From NCBI GenBank assembly GCA_012845835.1, contig JABAKD010000013.1:13384348-13448347 (forward strand): 64,000 nt of DNA, in the 5' to 3' direction. How positions within the stretch are numbered: the stretch's first letter is position 1; each line of letters starts with the position of its first letter. This document shows positions 30,560-45,000 of this stretch, one piece after another. The stretch is from Undaria pinnatifida. Its lineage: Eukaryota > Sar > Phaeophyceae > Laminariales > Alariaceae. The notes beneath the pieces were generated by a model. That model searched no databases. It was not told the DNA's origin and saw only the letters and a list, made by a program, of their open reading frames with translations. The translations under genes and the position numbers were made by a program.

Positions 30560-33500
30560 CTGTATGGGTGGTTTTGGCGGGAAAGTGGGAGGTTAAGAGC
30601 GTAAGAACGCAGCACAGATCACCTAGCAAGGAACGGGACAACGAGCTACAAAGACGGGACGGAACTTACAGGAGTACATGAGTTTGGGGAGCCGTTACGC
30701 TGGAGTTAGCGTGGACAAGCGCGGTCTCCGAATACGAAACTCTGCCTGGATAAATATTTAGGTCTGTTAGAAGGTGTCCTGTATTCTCTGAGCGTAGTAA
30801 TATTCTCTTACCGAGTACCTTCGGTCACTTGCATCACCCATATAGGAGGTAGAAGATTTCTTACCGAGGCTTTTTCGACCGCCAAATCTGACCATATATA
30901 GGCGTCATAATTTTCATCTTCGAGTTATCTTCGGGCAATTGCATAATTTATGAGTACAATCTACAGTTTCATCTTGCAGTTGTTTTTGTCACACCTACAT
31001 AGGCGTCATGGAGTTTAGGATTTTCGATTATTTTTGCCGTTCCGACAACGTGAGGCATGAAAAAAAATGGGAAAAAGAAAATGTGAAAGAGAAAACTGTG
31101 CAACATGAGCTTCAACGTCGAGTCGATCGCTCAAGAAAAAAACATGACAATCAAGACGAAACAAGGAAATCGCTTATAGTTGTCGAGTTTCTACGGCACA
31201 TTGCATCGCCTATCGGCGTCACAATAATTTGTTCCCGTTTCTTCGGCCGATCGCATCTTTAATAATGGACGCCACAACTTTTTCTTAACTCAAGTTTTCT
31301 TCGCCAATCGTACCGCATCACTCATCGGCGTCTTACTTCTCTGTTTGAGCTTCTTCGGCCGATCGCATCACCTAATGGACGTCACATTTTTTTGCTTAAA
31401 TGGGTTTTTTTTAGCCAAATCACAGCACCTTGCTTCGTCCCCTGGTCCCGTCCCCATCGCGAAGACGAAGTCCTCCGACAGGCGCGCCTTCAAGAACCCG
31501 TCCCACCTCACCCCGACCCACCCACCGGTAGCACCCATCCTCGACACATCGTCCAATGGTCCCGATCCCCAATCGAGCTGGATTGAAGGATCCACCTTGA
31601 CAAAACGTGTTTTTCCCGCCAGAATAAACGTGCGATATCAGGAAGCGTGCGATGCGAATACACGTGCGACGAAGGCAAAGGCCGGAAGCGAGAGTTGGCC
31701 CGAAGCGAGAGTTAGCCCACTCTCGACGCATCGTCAAATAGCCCCGATCCCCCAAACACGCTGGGTGAAGTGGTCGACCGTACACGATGAAAAATTGCCA
31801 AAAGCAAAGAAACGCAACGAGTTGACTCAAGAAATACAAAGAGTTACGGCAACAAACACAACGAGTTGACTCAAGAAATTCAAAAGAGTTGCGGCAAAGA
31901 ACGGCGGGCGATGAAAATTAAGGCATGTAAGCAAGCCCGTGGAATCCCTTCGGGACGCATCACCCAACGACCCCGATCCTCGATCAAGGCGGATTGAGGG
32001 GTCCACTTTGTCAAAGAGGTTCGCTCGGCAAGAAGGCGAGCGAGGGAAACGAAGGCATGGGGGCCAGGGTCTGCGACTGGGGGCTGGTTTCCTCAGGACT
32101 GACGCACCATCGACAAGAATATTTTCAACTCGTGTTACAGTATGGTTTTGTTGATCGACCGAGCTAAAAGTGAAAATCGACGGCGGACCAAACGAATAAC
32201 ACCGATCCGCAATCAAGTCGGATTGAGAGGTATACCTTTTACAACGACCCACCACATGACAAACGAAAGATTTACGGCAAAAGAAAGACGTGCGATGAAC
32301 ACGAAAGCAAAGAAGCGAGAGATACGGGGGTAAGAAAAACAAGGAGGTGTGGCAAGAAGTGCAAATACTTAAGGCGAGAAAAAACAAAGGGTTGCGGCAA
32401 TGAAAGACGTACGGTGATAACGAAGGCATGAACATGAGCGTTGACGACTGGGGATGTGTTCTATCCAGGATTGACGCGCCTTCGCTAACCCTCCCCCCCA
32501 AAACATAGTGTTCATCTTTGGATTATTGATACGAGCCCCTCGTGAAACAACAACAAAAAAGGAAAAATCGACCACCGAGCAAACGACCAACGAAGCAGAC
32601 ACGGAAACATTCGACTTTTCCACTAAAATTTATTACTCATACGTCAACTATGATAAGCGGTTGATAATCAACCTTGCAAGCAATATTTGCATAACTTTTT
32701 TTGCTGTTGTTGTGATAACTTTAAATTCGGCAAACCTTGGGGTTTTAGAAAGCCCCTGGCGTTACGAACCCTTAATTTAAGTTTCTTTTCCGCAAACAAG
32801 TGTCGTACATGCGTAAATGCTAACCCCTACGCGCTAGTTTTTCTGTACCACCCTGCGCCTAAGCCCATCTTCTGTACGCACCCTCGTGGCAAGCGGTCGC
32901 CCAGCCAAACGAGCATTGGAGTAGTACTGTGCCGTCAGGCCCCCACCCCCGTAGCTCCCGCTCATTCCACCACCAGCGTCGCCTGTCGATGCTCTAGAGA
33001 GGAGCCTCACTTGGAGTTCGTAGAGACCGATCGCGCCTGTATTTGTGCAACGAGGGGGGGGGGGGGAGGGGGGGTACTCATTGGTTGCTTGCCTTCGTCA
33101 TTTAACCATGGAACATGCTTCTCTTTCGAGACGGAGCACCGTCCCTGCTTCTAGCATCGCTCGCGGCGCCGATGCCTAAAGAGAAACCGCACTTTCGAGG
33201 CCGTAGAGGTCGATAACGCCCGCGTTGTGCGACGAGGGGGGGGGGTGGGGGGGGAGAGGCGTGCTCATTGTCATTCATGGCGATAGACGCTCGCATCCCG
33301 ACAATGGAGTACGTCGGACTTTCACCGACCATGTTTCTGGGGCGAGGACAGCAACCAAAGCCCTCGCCTGGTCTGACCGTCACGGTGTAGGAGCCCGTTC
33401 CTCGGTCGGTGACCACAGGGTGTCGCCTCCCCGGACCAGAAACGCCCCCATCATCTCCTGAGAGGGTGACATGCCACTCTTCCCCCCCCCTCTCGAGAGC

Positions 33501-36500
33501 GTTACCGAAGCCGTCCCTGCCGTGACCGCACCAGCGCATGCATCAGGGTTTTCATTGGATGGAGGCGTTAAACGGAAGGCGTCAAGGTAAAGATTTCACA
33601 AGCCTGTGAGGCCGCTGGAAAAGCCTGCGTCGTCTCCACAAAGCGGTACGTGCCACTCTTGGCCCACTCTCTCGACGGCACTCCGGAAGGTGTTCGTGTC
33701 ACGACCAGATCAGTACATACATCAATCAACAAGACGGGTTTTCCAGTGGATAAAGGCGTTGCATGGGGGGTATAAACGTTTTCATAAGCCCTCGATTCAT
33801 CATCTCCTGAAAGGGCGATGAGCCACACCCCTTCCCCCCTCCGTCCTCTCGAGAACATTGTCGAAGGGATCCCTATCGTCACCAGACCAGTGCATGCATG
33901 CGTCGGCAACGAAACGGGATTGCGGCCGGGATAAGCCCTTGTAGGACCCGCGTAAAACATTAAAGAAAAAACAACGAGTGAGAGCGGCTTTTATCAAGCG
34001 TCTAGTCGTAGAGCATGCAGGCACCGCCATGCTGAGCGCGTGTTGCACAGCTCCTCCTGACATAGAAGCTTGGACAGAGGAGAAGATTATCAGAGTTCGG
34101 AACCGAACCAAGAATAGTATGTCTTTTTTTGCGAGAGGAAATTTCGTAGGCGTTTTGGTTCATGATCTGAGTGCGAAGAATGTACATTGATTGCGGCAGC
34201 ATGGCAGCGTGTGGCTGGTTGCCTGAGTGGCAATACCAAGTGGATACAGCACGAGACGGTGCTTGCAGACTGGTAGAACACGATATCAGACAGCGTGCTG
34301 TGGCTATTAACAGTAGCTGATCAGCAGCTGCTGGGCAAGGCATTCGTGATTTTTCTCGTCAGTTTTTTTTTGGGGGCTTTTTTCCCCCTCTGAAGCAGGA
34401 TCATCCCGAAAGGGGTTCAGGTTGTCAAGGTTTCATAAGCCTGCAAGGCTTTCTTGGCGCTTGGAGGCAAAAAAAAAAAAAAAAGGTTCCGTGAGATCAC
34501 GGAAAACGCGCCTGAACCATTGTTTTTGGCAGAGTGTACGTAGCGTTGCAAATCGAGAAGCCTAATGAAAAACATTTTCCACTCTCCTTAGCTTAACGTG
34601 TGCGTCGTATACGCGCCAAGAGTCTCACCTAGTGGTGAGGCGGAGCAACTTCGTAGAATTTAACGAGAAATTTCCGGCCGAAAACGCCTGAAGACAGTTG
34701 TCGCAAACACAGGAACTGGCCGAGGCGGGCCCGGTCGAGACGCGGAGGGCGAAGGGGCTGCCTGCGATGTGCCCCCCCCCCTCCACCAGTTTGACCTGCC
34801 CGTTGTTCAAGCGCCCAATGATTGGGGTAACAGAAAGGAGTTAGGCTTCGTGCGTTGGGCTTTATTGGGGGAGTCTGGGGTTTTCCCTTGGTCTTCTTCT
34901 ACTTTTTATTGGAGCATTTAAGCGTAATCGACGATGAATCTCATGCTACACGTTGTCGGAGGGTTGAAAGATGATCACCGGAGCGATTACTTTTAAGTGT
35001 GGCTGGCGTTTCTACTACTGCAGAACGCACCAAAACCATGATTTCTTCTACTTTTTATTGGGGCATTTAAGCGTAATCGACGATGAATCTCATGCTACAC
35101 GTTGTCGGAGGGTTGAAAGTGACCACCGGAGCGATTGGCTTTAAGTGTGGCTGGCGTTTCTACTACTGCAGAACGCACCAAAACCATGGTTTTCTTCTAC
35201 TTTTTATTGGAGCATTTAAGCGTAATCGACGATGAATCTCATGCTACACGTTGTCGGAGGGTTGAAAGATGATCACCGGAGCGATTACTTTTAAGTGTGG
35301 CTGGCGTTTCTACTACTGCAGAACGCACCAAAACCATGGTTTCTTCTACTTTTTATTGGGGCATTTAAGCGTAATCGACGATGAATCTCATGCTACACGT
35401 TGTCGGAGGGTTGAAAGTGACCACCGGAGCGATTGGCTTTAAGTGTGGCTGGCGTTTCTACTACTGCAGAACGCACCAAAACCATGGTTTTCTTCTACTT
35501 TTTGTTGGAGCATTTAAGCGTAATCGACGATGAATCCCATGCTACACGTTGTCGGAGGGTTGAAAAATGATCACCGGAGCGATTGGTTTTAAGTGTGGCT
35601 GGCGTATGAAAATACGTGTAAGTGTGGTGAGCAAAAGTTTTATTTTTCCCCATCCGCCGGAGGATAAAAAAGAAAAAAAAGAATGTGGCTGGCGTTTCTA
35701 CTACTGCAGCACGCACCAACACCATACGAGGTCATCAACCGTAGGCGGCGAGCGTACAAACTAGTCATACCGGTCTCTGGACGGAAATGCATGCACTGTT
35801 TGGATTTCATAGTAATGCCGCGATGGTCTTTACGGTTCGGATCGAAGCGGTACATATTTATCGGAGACAGCGTTAGAGCTAGCCAGGAAAAAGGAAATGT
35901 AGGGACTACGGGTGGGGGGTGCTGAGGTAGGCACTCTCCCGTTCGCTCATCGAAGCCGTCTCGACGTTGGCAGGTGTGTGTGTAATAATCATGCCGACTG
36001 TACATTCGGACGGGTGAACAACCAACAACGCCGAACATGGAATACTGAGTTTTGGGCAGTGGAGGTTCGTCCACACAACAAGTTGTTTGCATCGTAGGCC
36101 AGGGGAAAAAAAATGTTGGCCGTGGGCAGTCTCCAGAGAATAGTCCCTACGCCCGGAGAGATCTACTCACGTTGAGTGAGTACTCGCCAACCGCAGTCAC
36201 GTTGTACGATGCTGTGTATTCGCCTTCTCGCGTGAACACCGCCTGTCCCACCGATACGGGGGAGGTGCCCTCTCCATCCCCCACCGATGGTGCGACAGAA
36301 TTGTCGAATACGTCGACGCTGAAGTCGCCCGTGCTGCCAGACGAAACTCGGTTTCCCATAGAGTCCCTCGCTCTGTACACGCCGCGCGAGGTGTGGGGGG
36401 GGTGAGGATGAGAAGGCGATGGGTAGAGGGAAGGAGGTGGGAGGCGGCGTACTCATTTGTTGCTTGCCTTGGTCGTTTGGCTGTTGACCATGGATCCCTT

Positions 36501-39500
36501 AAGTAATAGAGCACCGCGTGGGCGTGAGGGGAGGCGCGAAAACACACAAAATGATGGGACAAAAGCAAGACATATTTTTTTCTGCAGTCGAAATGCTTAT
36601 TGAAAACGAGAAAAAAAAAAACCATCTTCTGTAGTACAACGTTCGTGCGAGATTCTGTTAACCCCTGATTCGCTCGCCTGATGGTGAACGCCGACGTCCC
36701 AAATGCATCTCCAGCAAGCGACGAAACGATCCCCGCGCCGTACGCGAAGGAAGCGTTCGCTGCTGCAGCTCCCTGGACCACGAGCACTCGGAATGGGCTT
36801 CCCGCGACATGCGCACCGGCCATCGCTTGTTCCACGTTTCTGCCGCCGACGGGACACGTTTCGTTCTGTGAGCGGGCTTGTTCGAAGAGTCCTCCCACGG
36901 TAGGATTGCAGCAGATTCAAAGAAATTTTCTGGGTTCTTAGCACGAGGAGCTCAATGTCACCCTAATCCCATCATCACCCGAAACGTGACTTCGAAGGCG
37001 TTCGCTCGCGCGATCCGACCGGTACTTATATGCCCCTCCAAGTAGGTCCTAAGAACGAAAATACGCGTGGAAGGATCAGGCTAAACCGGTCGTTCCTCAC
37101 ATGTGTGAGCTCAAACGGCCAGGTACCTTTAGTAACGCCCCCCCAAAAGTGAAACCCCTGCTACCATTACCACCGTGGGATGGATGACGTTTTTTTTTTT
37201 CTTGCCGGACAATATCGTAGCATGTGGTGCGTGTTTCTTATCTCTACGCTGCTTTTCTCGTGTGAGTGCAAGGCCTCGATTGGCCTCTAGCTCCTCGTAT
37301 TTGCTTCGAAAACGCGTTTTTACGATATTGATATTAAGGTATACCTCTTTTTGGCTCAAACGGTTTCTGAATGACGGGACGCTTCTAGTCCAAAATCGTC
37401 GGGAAACAGGTGATTTTTTCGGCGCGTTTTCTCGTTGAATGCCTAGGTCATGCGGATGTGTTCATCCGGTATCATAGCAGTTTTATTTTTCTCCAAATCG
37501 GTTTTTGGGGGGGTAAGAAGGACATGTCTTAATCTCCGAAAGTGAGGGGTAGTATTAAGAAAAAAAGGGGTAAACCTCTATCGTAGCACGCGTCCCGATT
37601 CAGAGATTCAAGCTCGCAGTCAGTCGACCGTATTTGAAAAGTACCGTGTCTCTGGAAAAAAAGCTTTGTTTTAGCGTGCCGCTGCATAATATATTGTACC
37701 GCGACGGAGGGGCGGGCTGAAAGGACGGAAATCCAAAGCAAACGCGGAACGAAGAAGAAGAAAAAGAAGAAAAAAAAACTATTTATATCGTTGTACCGTT
37801 TGGCCCCCAATCTGTTACTGTAAATAAACCATCTTGTCTGTCGAGAATGCGAAGAAAATGCGGAGCAAAGAAACAAAGCACCAAGCGTTTATGCGTGGTA
37901 TCGTTTTGTCCCCAACCTGCTCCACGGTTAATTAGGCCATCTTGTCTGTTGAAAATCCAAAGTAGGTGCAGAACGAACGAACAAGCACAAAAAACATCGT
38001 TTACGCGTGGTAACTTTTTATCCCTAACCTGCCGCGGTTTCAATTACCCATCTTGTCTGGTGGAAAATCCCACGCACATACATGCGGAACGAGACAACCA
38101 CGACGTACGTTAAAAAAAAAAAGTAAACACTCAGAAAGAACCAACCAAACCAACTCTTACGCGTGGTATCACTCTTACGCGTCGTCGGCAAAACATGTAT
38201 CCACTTTACCTGTAACCCAACGCCCAGCGCGACTTCTCCAGCGAGCTGACCAAGACGCTCATCTGGTACGCCCCCGCCACCACAGGCCAAGTCGATACGG
38301 AATAGCTGCCATTTCCTTCATCAACGACGTTTCCGTGGAAGGTAACACCCCCAGGGCCCTTCCCGTACGCTTGGATCGTATCGCCACCTGCGGAATAGAG
38401 CCGAATATGAAACAGTAGGGAACCATGTTTAACGCCTTTACGAGTGTAAACCCTTTTTCGGGGACAAATTTACTTGGAATTAGTTCAGGGAGGGTTTTGG
38501 GGGGGCTCCCAAAGGGGACAAGAGTGTCCTCAGCAGAGGGTGGAACACGTCAGGAGAGAGCACTTTCACTTCCTCAACAGACAGAGATTTTTTCCCCGCG
38601 GCCGACGACGCCAAACTATTAAGGTTTTAGCGTGAAATACCTGGCCCTACACTCTTGATGGGGCACGCTTTCTTCGTCCCAGCGCTTTTCTTCACGGGTC
38701 ATGCCCCGACCCGACCCAAGGGTCCGGTTAGGAGTGTTCCAAACTCTCCCGGGTCGAGTCGGGTCGGGTCAGGAGGTGGTTCGAGATATCACGGGTCAAA
38801 AAGGATCGGGTCAGAAGGTGGTCAAATCTCACGAGTCGGGTCAGCATCACCTTGATCCGACCCACCCCGCGGAAGATGACCCAGCCCGTGACTAACGCCT
38901 GGTTTTTCGTTTTTACCGCGTTCGACACACCCCTCTTTCTGACGTATTTTTTCCTTCCTATATTCCCCGTCCCACCGCAAGCTGCTACCTTCACGCGACG
39001 AGCCGAACACGTCACGGGCGCTTTTGCGCCGTGGTGCACGCGATGTCTGCTTGCCCCCCTGTGAAAACCCGACGTGCTCCATTCCGGCATTGTAGGTATG
39101 CGAGGGTCTACTAGCTATGGCCATACCCCTACAGTAAGGTCATGCATGAATATCGAGTACACCCCGTCCCCGCTCACCGACCCCGCGATGGTTGCCGTTA
39201 GTGTCCCTCGCCTGCACGACGATCTCCATGAGCTCTCCCGCTGTAAATTCCCTGATCGCGTTTTCTCCCCCCCCTCCCCCCCGGGTGCTTTCGCTAGGCC
39301 ACTCCACCGTAGACGCCCCGGACGCCGTTGCCGCTGGATGAAGGCTGACAGCGATTTTCCACCCCATTCGCTGGTGATAGAGCTTGGCTGCTGGGACGAT
39401 GGAGAAGCTTGTGTCTGTTCGGGAAGACCATTCTAATCGGACCCAGGCTTCCTCCGTCGCGTGCTGCGAGCCGCAGGCATCAGGGGAGGGGCGACGGGGA

Positions 39501-42023
39501 GAGCAGGAGGTTGGGAGGGGGTGGGGGGAGGGCTTGCTCATTTGTTGCTTGACTTAGTCGTTTGACCATTGATCACGCATCCCTTTTGAGACGGAGCACC
39601 GTTCCTACTCCCAATAGAGAACCCTCTAACGCTTGGGTGCTCATTATATTTCTTCCACATACTACATCATTACTTGGGGGGGTTATACACTGTCATACAT
39701 GGCCGTTTTCCGTAGGGCCATAGCCCCTCTCATCTCTATAATGCCAGGATGGGGCACTTCGGGTTTCCACCGACCCGGCAGAGGAAGGCTGGGGGGGGGG
39801 GGGATGACTGAACATACAAGAGGATCCAAAACTATTTGTGATCGTCTGTTTCTCGACGTGGTACCCCATTCGTCTATGATAGCAGGCAAGCATGTAACTT
39901 CGCTGTCGGAGACAGGGTGATATCGCGGTTCGTCCGCGCTATAAGTCTGGCCTACCACAGCAGGCGTGCTCGAAAAGACAACGATTATCCCTGCCGCGGC
40001 TTCGAGTTTATGGACGATCGGTGGGCGCTTATCGCGTAGTGGAGCTGGTTCGGAACGACCATGCCCAGCCTGCAGCAGTAATTTTTGTGTTCTTCCTTCT
40101 TGGACGGCTTCTGGACACTAGCGCCAGAGGCATCAGCAGCAGCCATGACGGCGGCAGCTGCCGTGCACAGTACAGGACACCTCATGAGAAGCACAGCTAT
40201 TACCGTACGGTACAGTACGGTACAGTACGGTACAATATGAATAAGATAGTACACAGTTTTAGTTTAGGTTAGTTTTTTTATCTCCCGGCGGATGGGAAAA
40301 AAGCAAAGCTTAAGCTCACCACACTTCCACGCATTTTCATACACACCGTGAGTCAATTTATCACGATTGTATTCGCCATCCAGCGCTAGGTTACAAGAAA
40401 CAGCGTGCCAAGAAAGCCAGGCTGAGATTTACAGAAACAACTAGAAATTATTAAGCGCCCATGATGAAATTAGTATAGACCACAGAGTCAGCCCGCGCTA
40501 GGAGAGCAGCAGAAGTTTCTGAGTTCCAAACATGAGGAGTTCGATATAATTTCGATGGCGTTCGTTCGCGCAACCCGACCAGCGTTTCTACGCGCTAGTC
40601 CGTAAAAAGAAAGAAGAAAAAAAGTACTCGTACGATTATTACACCAACCCATAGTAGTTCCACACCCTCAGGAGCTCAACCGGCCAGAAACGTTTGGTTT
40701 GGCCCAACAACTGCAACTCCTACTTACCGCACTATGGAGGGATGACTCCACATCCCCTCCCAAGTAACAAGAAACCCAGGCTGGTTCAGTATTTACGTTT
40801 CCTATTGTTATTACCAGGTATTATCGTTAGGTATCCTGACGCGTGCGACGACCTAGCCATCACGGTGGAACACACTTAGTGAGGACCCAATACGTATGGT
40901 TAGCAAGAACAGGGGGGTGGGAATGCAGGTTTTTGTGTATGTTGTGGGTCCTGATTGCTGTGGTCCCTCCGCAATAATAGCAATATATATTTGGCATTTT
41001 TTTTTTTTTTCTGAATGACGGGGCGCCTCAACCCCAACATGATGACCACAATACAATAATCGGGGAATTTTCACCCTTGTTTTTGTAGCGTGAATGATTT
41101 GGGGTACCTAAGACATCTGGGTTTTTTGGTCATCCGGCTGCAACTTTGCAGTTGACTCCAGAAAAATGAGTTTTTTTCTTTGTGTCGGACACACAGAGAG
41201 CTCCTCAAGCCCGAAAAACCTTGAGGGATGAAAAAATACAATGGTTGCTGCACCTATACCGCAGCAGACGCGCTTTACGATAGAAGTGCACCACTTTTTT
41301 GTTCTGAGGTTCCTCAGTTTCGGTGAGCTTAAGACATGTCTCGACCCAAAAGTTGATTTGGAGCAAAATCAAAACTGCCACGTGCCGGATGAAAAATCCC
41401 ATGACCTATTAATAGGTACACAACGAGAATCATGCAAGAAAAAAAATTGGCAAATTTCCGACGATTTTGGGTTAAGGAGCCCCGTCATTCAGAAACCATT
41501 TTCGCCAAAAAAAGGTATACCTTAATGCCTCCATCGTAGCATGCGTCTCCACTGCTGTGTCCCGAACAGGGCTTCTTATTTTGGAGAGGGCGCGCCCTAC
41601 GCGTGACTCTTTCCGCGGCAGGAGTTTCACTTTTTGTGCCCAACGTTTCTTCACAGATTGAGCTCCTCAAAGTGCGGAACTAAACCGGATAGTATGATAG
41701 TTTTTTTTCCGAGTGCGTTTGTGTTAAGATTACGAGTAGTGCATAGAAATGTTGCTCGCGGGTTTTGGCGCGAACGAAAGGTCTTCGAAAAAAAAATGTT
41801 TTCGGGTTGATGATGGTGAGAAATTGGGCTCGCCTCGTGTAATAAACCTAAAAAAAAATCTTAGAATCTGCGGCACCCTTAGCGTGGGGGATGACTCACG
41901 AAGTTTATTCAGCATAGCTCGGCTGCTGGATTTCATAGCGTTCCTGTAATCTCAGCCTGACTCTTCTTACCACCCTGTATCTTATTGGGTCTCCTGCACG
42001 ACAGTGATATCCAAACACGACAA

Positions 42024-42055
<32 letters not shown>

Positions 42056-45000
42056 GCGGCGGCGGTTTCGATTTTTCGGGGGAAACCCTGCGACCTCACC
42101 GCGCCGTGGAGCTGCGAACCAAATACCCCGCTCGCGGCGGTGAGTCATCTCTCTATAGTGCGGTAGGGGTTGGCTGCACTTTCTGGGCCAAAAAAAGGCA
42201 TACCTTTTGCCGGTTGAGCTCCTCAAGCAAGGAACTGCCGGTTCGTCTAGTAACGGTTAGGAGGTTAGAAGTACAATGGTTGTTTTCCCGGACTTTAAGA
42301 GCATAGACACGTTGGTCGCGGGTTGCGCGAACGACATAACGCCTTCGAAAGTCATGTTTAGGGTGATAATGGATGGTGCTGGTGATGGCGAGGATGAGAT
42401 TTTTATTGATTCGCCTCGTGTTAAGAGCTCAGAAATTTCTTAGAATCTTCTGCTGGACCCCTACTGCGAAATGACTCCAGCTAGGGCTTACCGGTTCTCC
42501 CCTCTGATAGGACTACCGTGGCAGAGGTAGCGGTCGCGACGACGGCGACTGCTGTAGGGGTACCCAAACATGTTGAAAAAATAAAATCAGCGGGTTTCGG
42601 CAGTTATGGGAAAGCGCTGGGCACTTACCACGTAGTGGAGTTGCAGCGGAATCAGCTGCCCCGCCTGTAGCAGCAAGCTTCCTATTCTTCCCTCTGACAG
42701 GACTGTAGCGGCAGAGGTAGCAGCAGCTGCAGCCGCGGCGGTGGTGGCCGTGGTGGCAGGAGAAGGCGATGATGCCTCGCGGCTTTCCGCTTCAGTGCTC
42801 GCGGCGTATCGATCGATTGGGGTGGTGATGTCGTTGAATAGCTCTTGCCCCGAGACAGACAGAGAAACCTTTGACGAGGCGTCGGTCGTGACTCGGAAGG
42901 CGTACTCGCCGTCGTTGTCGACCTTAACTGCTCTCGTGTTGTGTTGACGTGTGTTGTTGTGTCGTGTGATGGAAAACAAGGATGGCAGAGAGCGGAGGAG
43001 GGGGATGAGGATGATGATGAGGAGGATGACGCTATCACGTTACACCACTGCAGGATACCATACTACTCAGGGCCTACGATAAAAGCACAAAAAACTACCA
43101 ATATCCCCAATTAATTTTTAGTACCAGGTATATGTGACGAAATAGTAACCATGGGTGGTTTTGATTTCCATTTCCACGAAATTTCGCATTTTGTCTGACA
43201 CAAAGCCGGTGGTCACAAAAAAACGAGCTAGGAAAAGAGGGCTGGGGAGAGTCAACTTTTGCTTTTCGGAAAACGCAAAGGAATACCAGGTAGTAAGGTT
43301 AAAAACTGTTAACAGACCAAAAAAAGCACCGTTATTTTTCAACATCTACGCACACCTGCAGAATTATACCGTCCTTATTATGGGTGTGGGGATAATGATG
43401 ACGTAGCGTACGTAGGGAACGTAGGGGATTTCAATAGTGACTCGCCAGAAATTTCGTGTCACGCAGGGGAACAGGGGCCAGACGAAGAGCAGACCTAAAG
43501 TACGCCAGCAGTGGGGCCATTCTTGGGGGCATTTAAAGGAATGTTTTAGGGTACATATAGTAGGCACATTCTCAAGGTTGTTTTAGGGCCGTTACACGTC
43601 CGCGGCTCGGAGCCATTCGCGCGCGTGTTGCTGCCCTACTTCGCGATGTGTACCGCCGTGAAAACCGTGTTCGCTAAGCTGCGCGAAAAGCAAAGCGTCT
43701 GACAGTACGTGTTTTTTGGATAGAAACAGGGCCGCTTGGGCTATCGGCCTAAACCCGGTGTCATTTCAAGAATGGAGGTAACCTTAACCTCCCCGCACGA
43801 GCTGGGGCCAGCAGCGCTATTTTTCAAGGTCTGCGCACACCTGCATAACTAATGTCCCCTTTATTTTAAATCCGCCAACTGCTTAGCAGTAGTAGGCTTG
43901 GTGACAATATGACGCATCGCATGTGCGTCAAACAACATCCTGATGGGAAATTGGAATCCACCACTCTGCTGTATCCGCAACGTCGGGGCGAGGCGTTTCG
44001 CCGCATGACGTTCAGTTTAGGGATGCGAAAGTCCCGGCCGAGCGAAAACCTTACAAGCGGACAGTCACGGCTGCAGCAAAAAAAAAGTGTAGCTCCACGC
44101 AAACAGAAAGCGCGCAAAACACACGGTGTATGTCTGTGGCCAAGGCTACTTACTCCATTTTCATTACCAAGTATACTCAAAAGTCGGATTAAAAAAGAAA
44201 AAAAACATTTGTTGGTAACAGCGTAACCAACACTTCCACGGCGTCTCACATATCGAGAAAACAAGAAAAGCACATCGATTAGTGAGCCACTGGCGCGAGG
44301 TTCTCTGAGTCGCTTGCACAATTTCACAAAAGAGTGGCCCTCCGTACCCAGAGCCATAAAGGTTATCATGAAATATCATAAATGTTCGTATAGCTGAGTC
44401 TTACTACGGCAGCCCCCCCAACATGTCTTTAACGAAATCGCCGGTTCCCGGGGTGTATCTCCTGAAACACGGTGCCCCTTGCTACCCCGACGCCATCATT
44501 CGATAGTACTACTAGTCCTTTGCAAACAAGAAAGTATGCCACAGATTTTTTTCGCAGAACATCCTTTCTCGTGCGAAGCAGCCATGAAGCGGTCGTTAAA
44601 TAAACAAAATCGCTGGTTTTGGGGGGCGGGGCTATCGTAGAATCAGTCAGCTATGGCTATGCATGAAATGAATACCCCCCCCCCCCCCTACCGCGCCGTT
44701 GGTCACGAGCGTCTCACCGAATCCGGTGAAGCGGGCGGAAAAATAATCCGCGGGGAAAATGTTCGAGGAGTTCCAGTCATGAACATAGGATGCGTTGGTG
44801 CCGTTGTGGTCGCCGGACAAGGAAGCGCCGAAGCGGTCGACGCCCGGCTCCGGTGATAGGAAGCCCCAGTGAAAGTCCACGTCGTCCTTTGTTCTCCAAT
44901 CCGCTTCTTGGGTGCGGGGACTTGCTGTGGGTGGGTGGGTTGCGATTCGGCAAAGAACAACACGATACGCGTCGGAAAGTTTTTTTCAAAGGTTCTACGA

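Noticed and set aside
31827-32501. 224-codon minus-strand frame
   Set aside because: Made of relic copies of exon 22 and intron sequence; it has no consistent domain.
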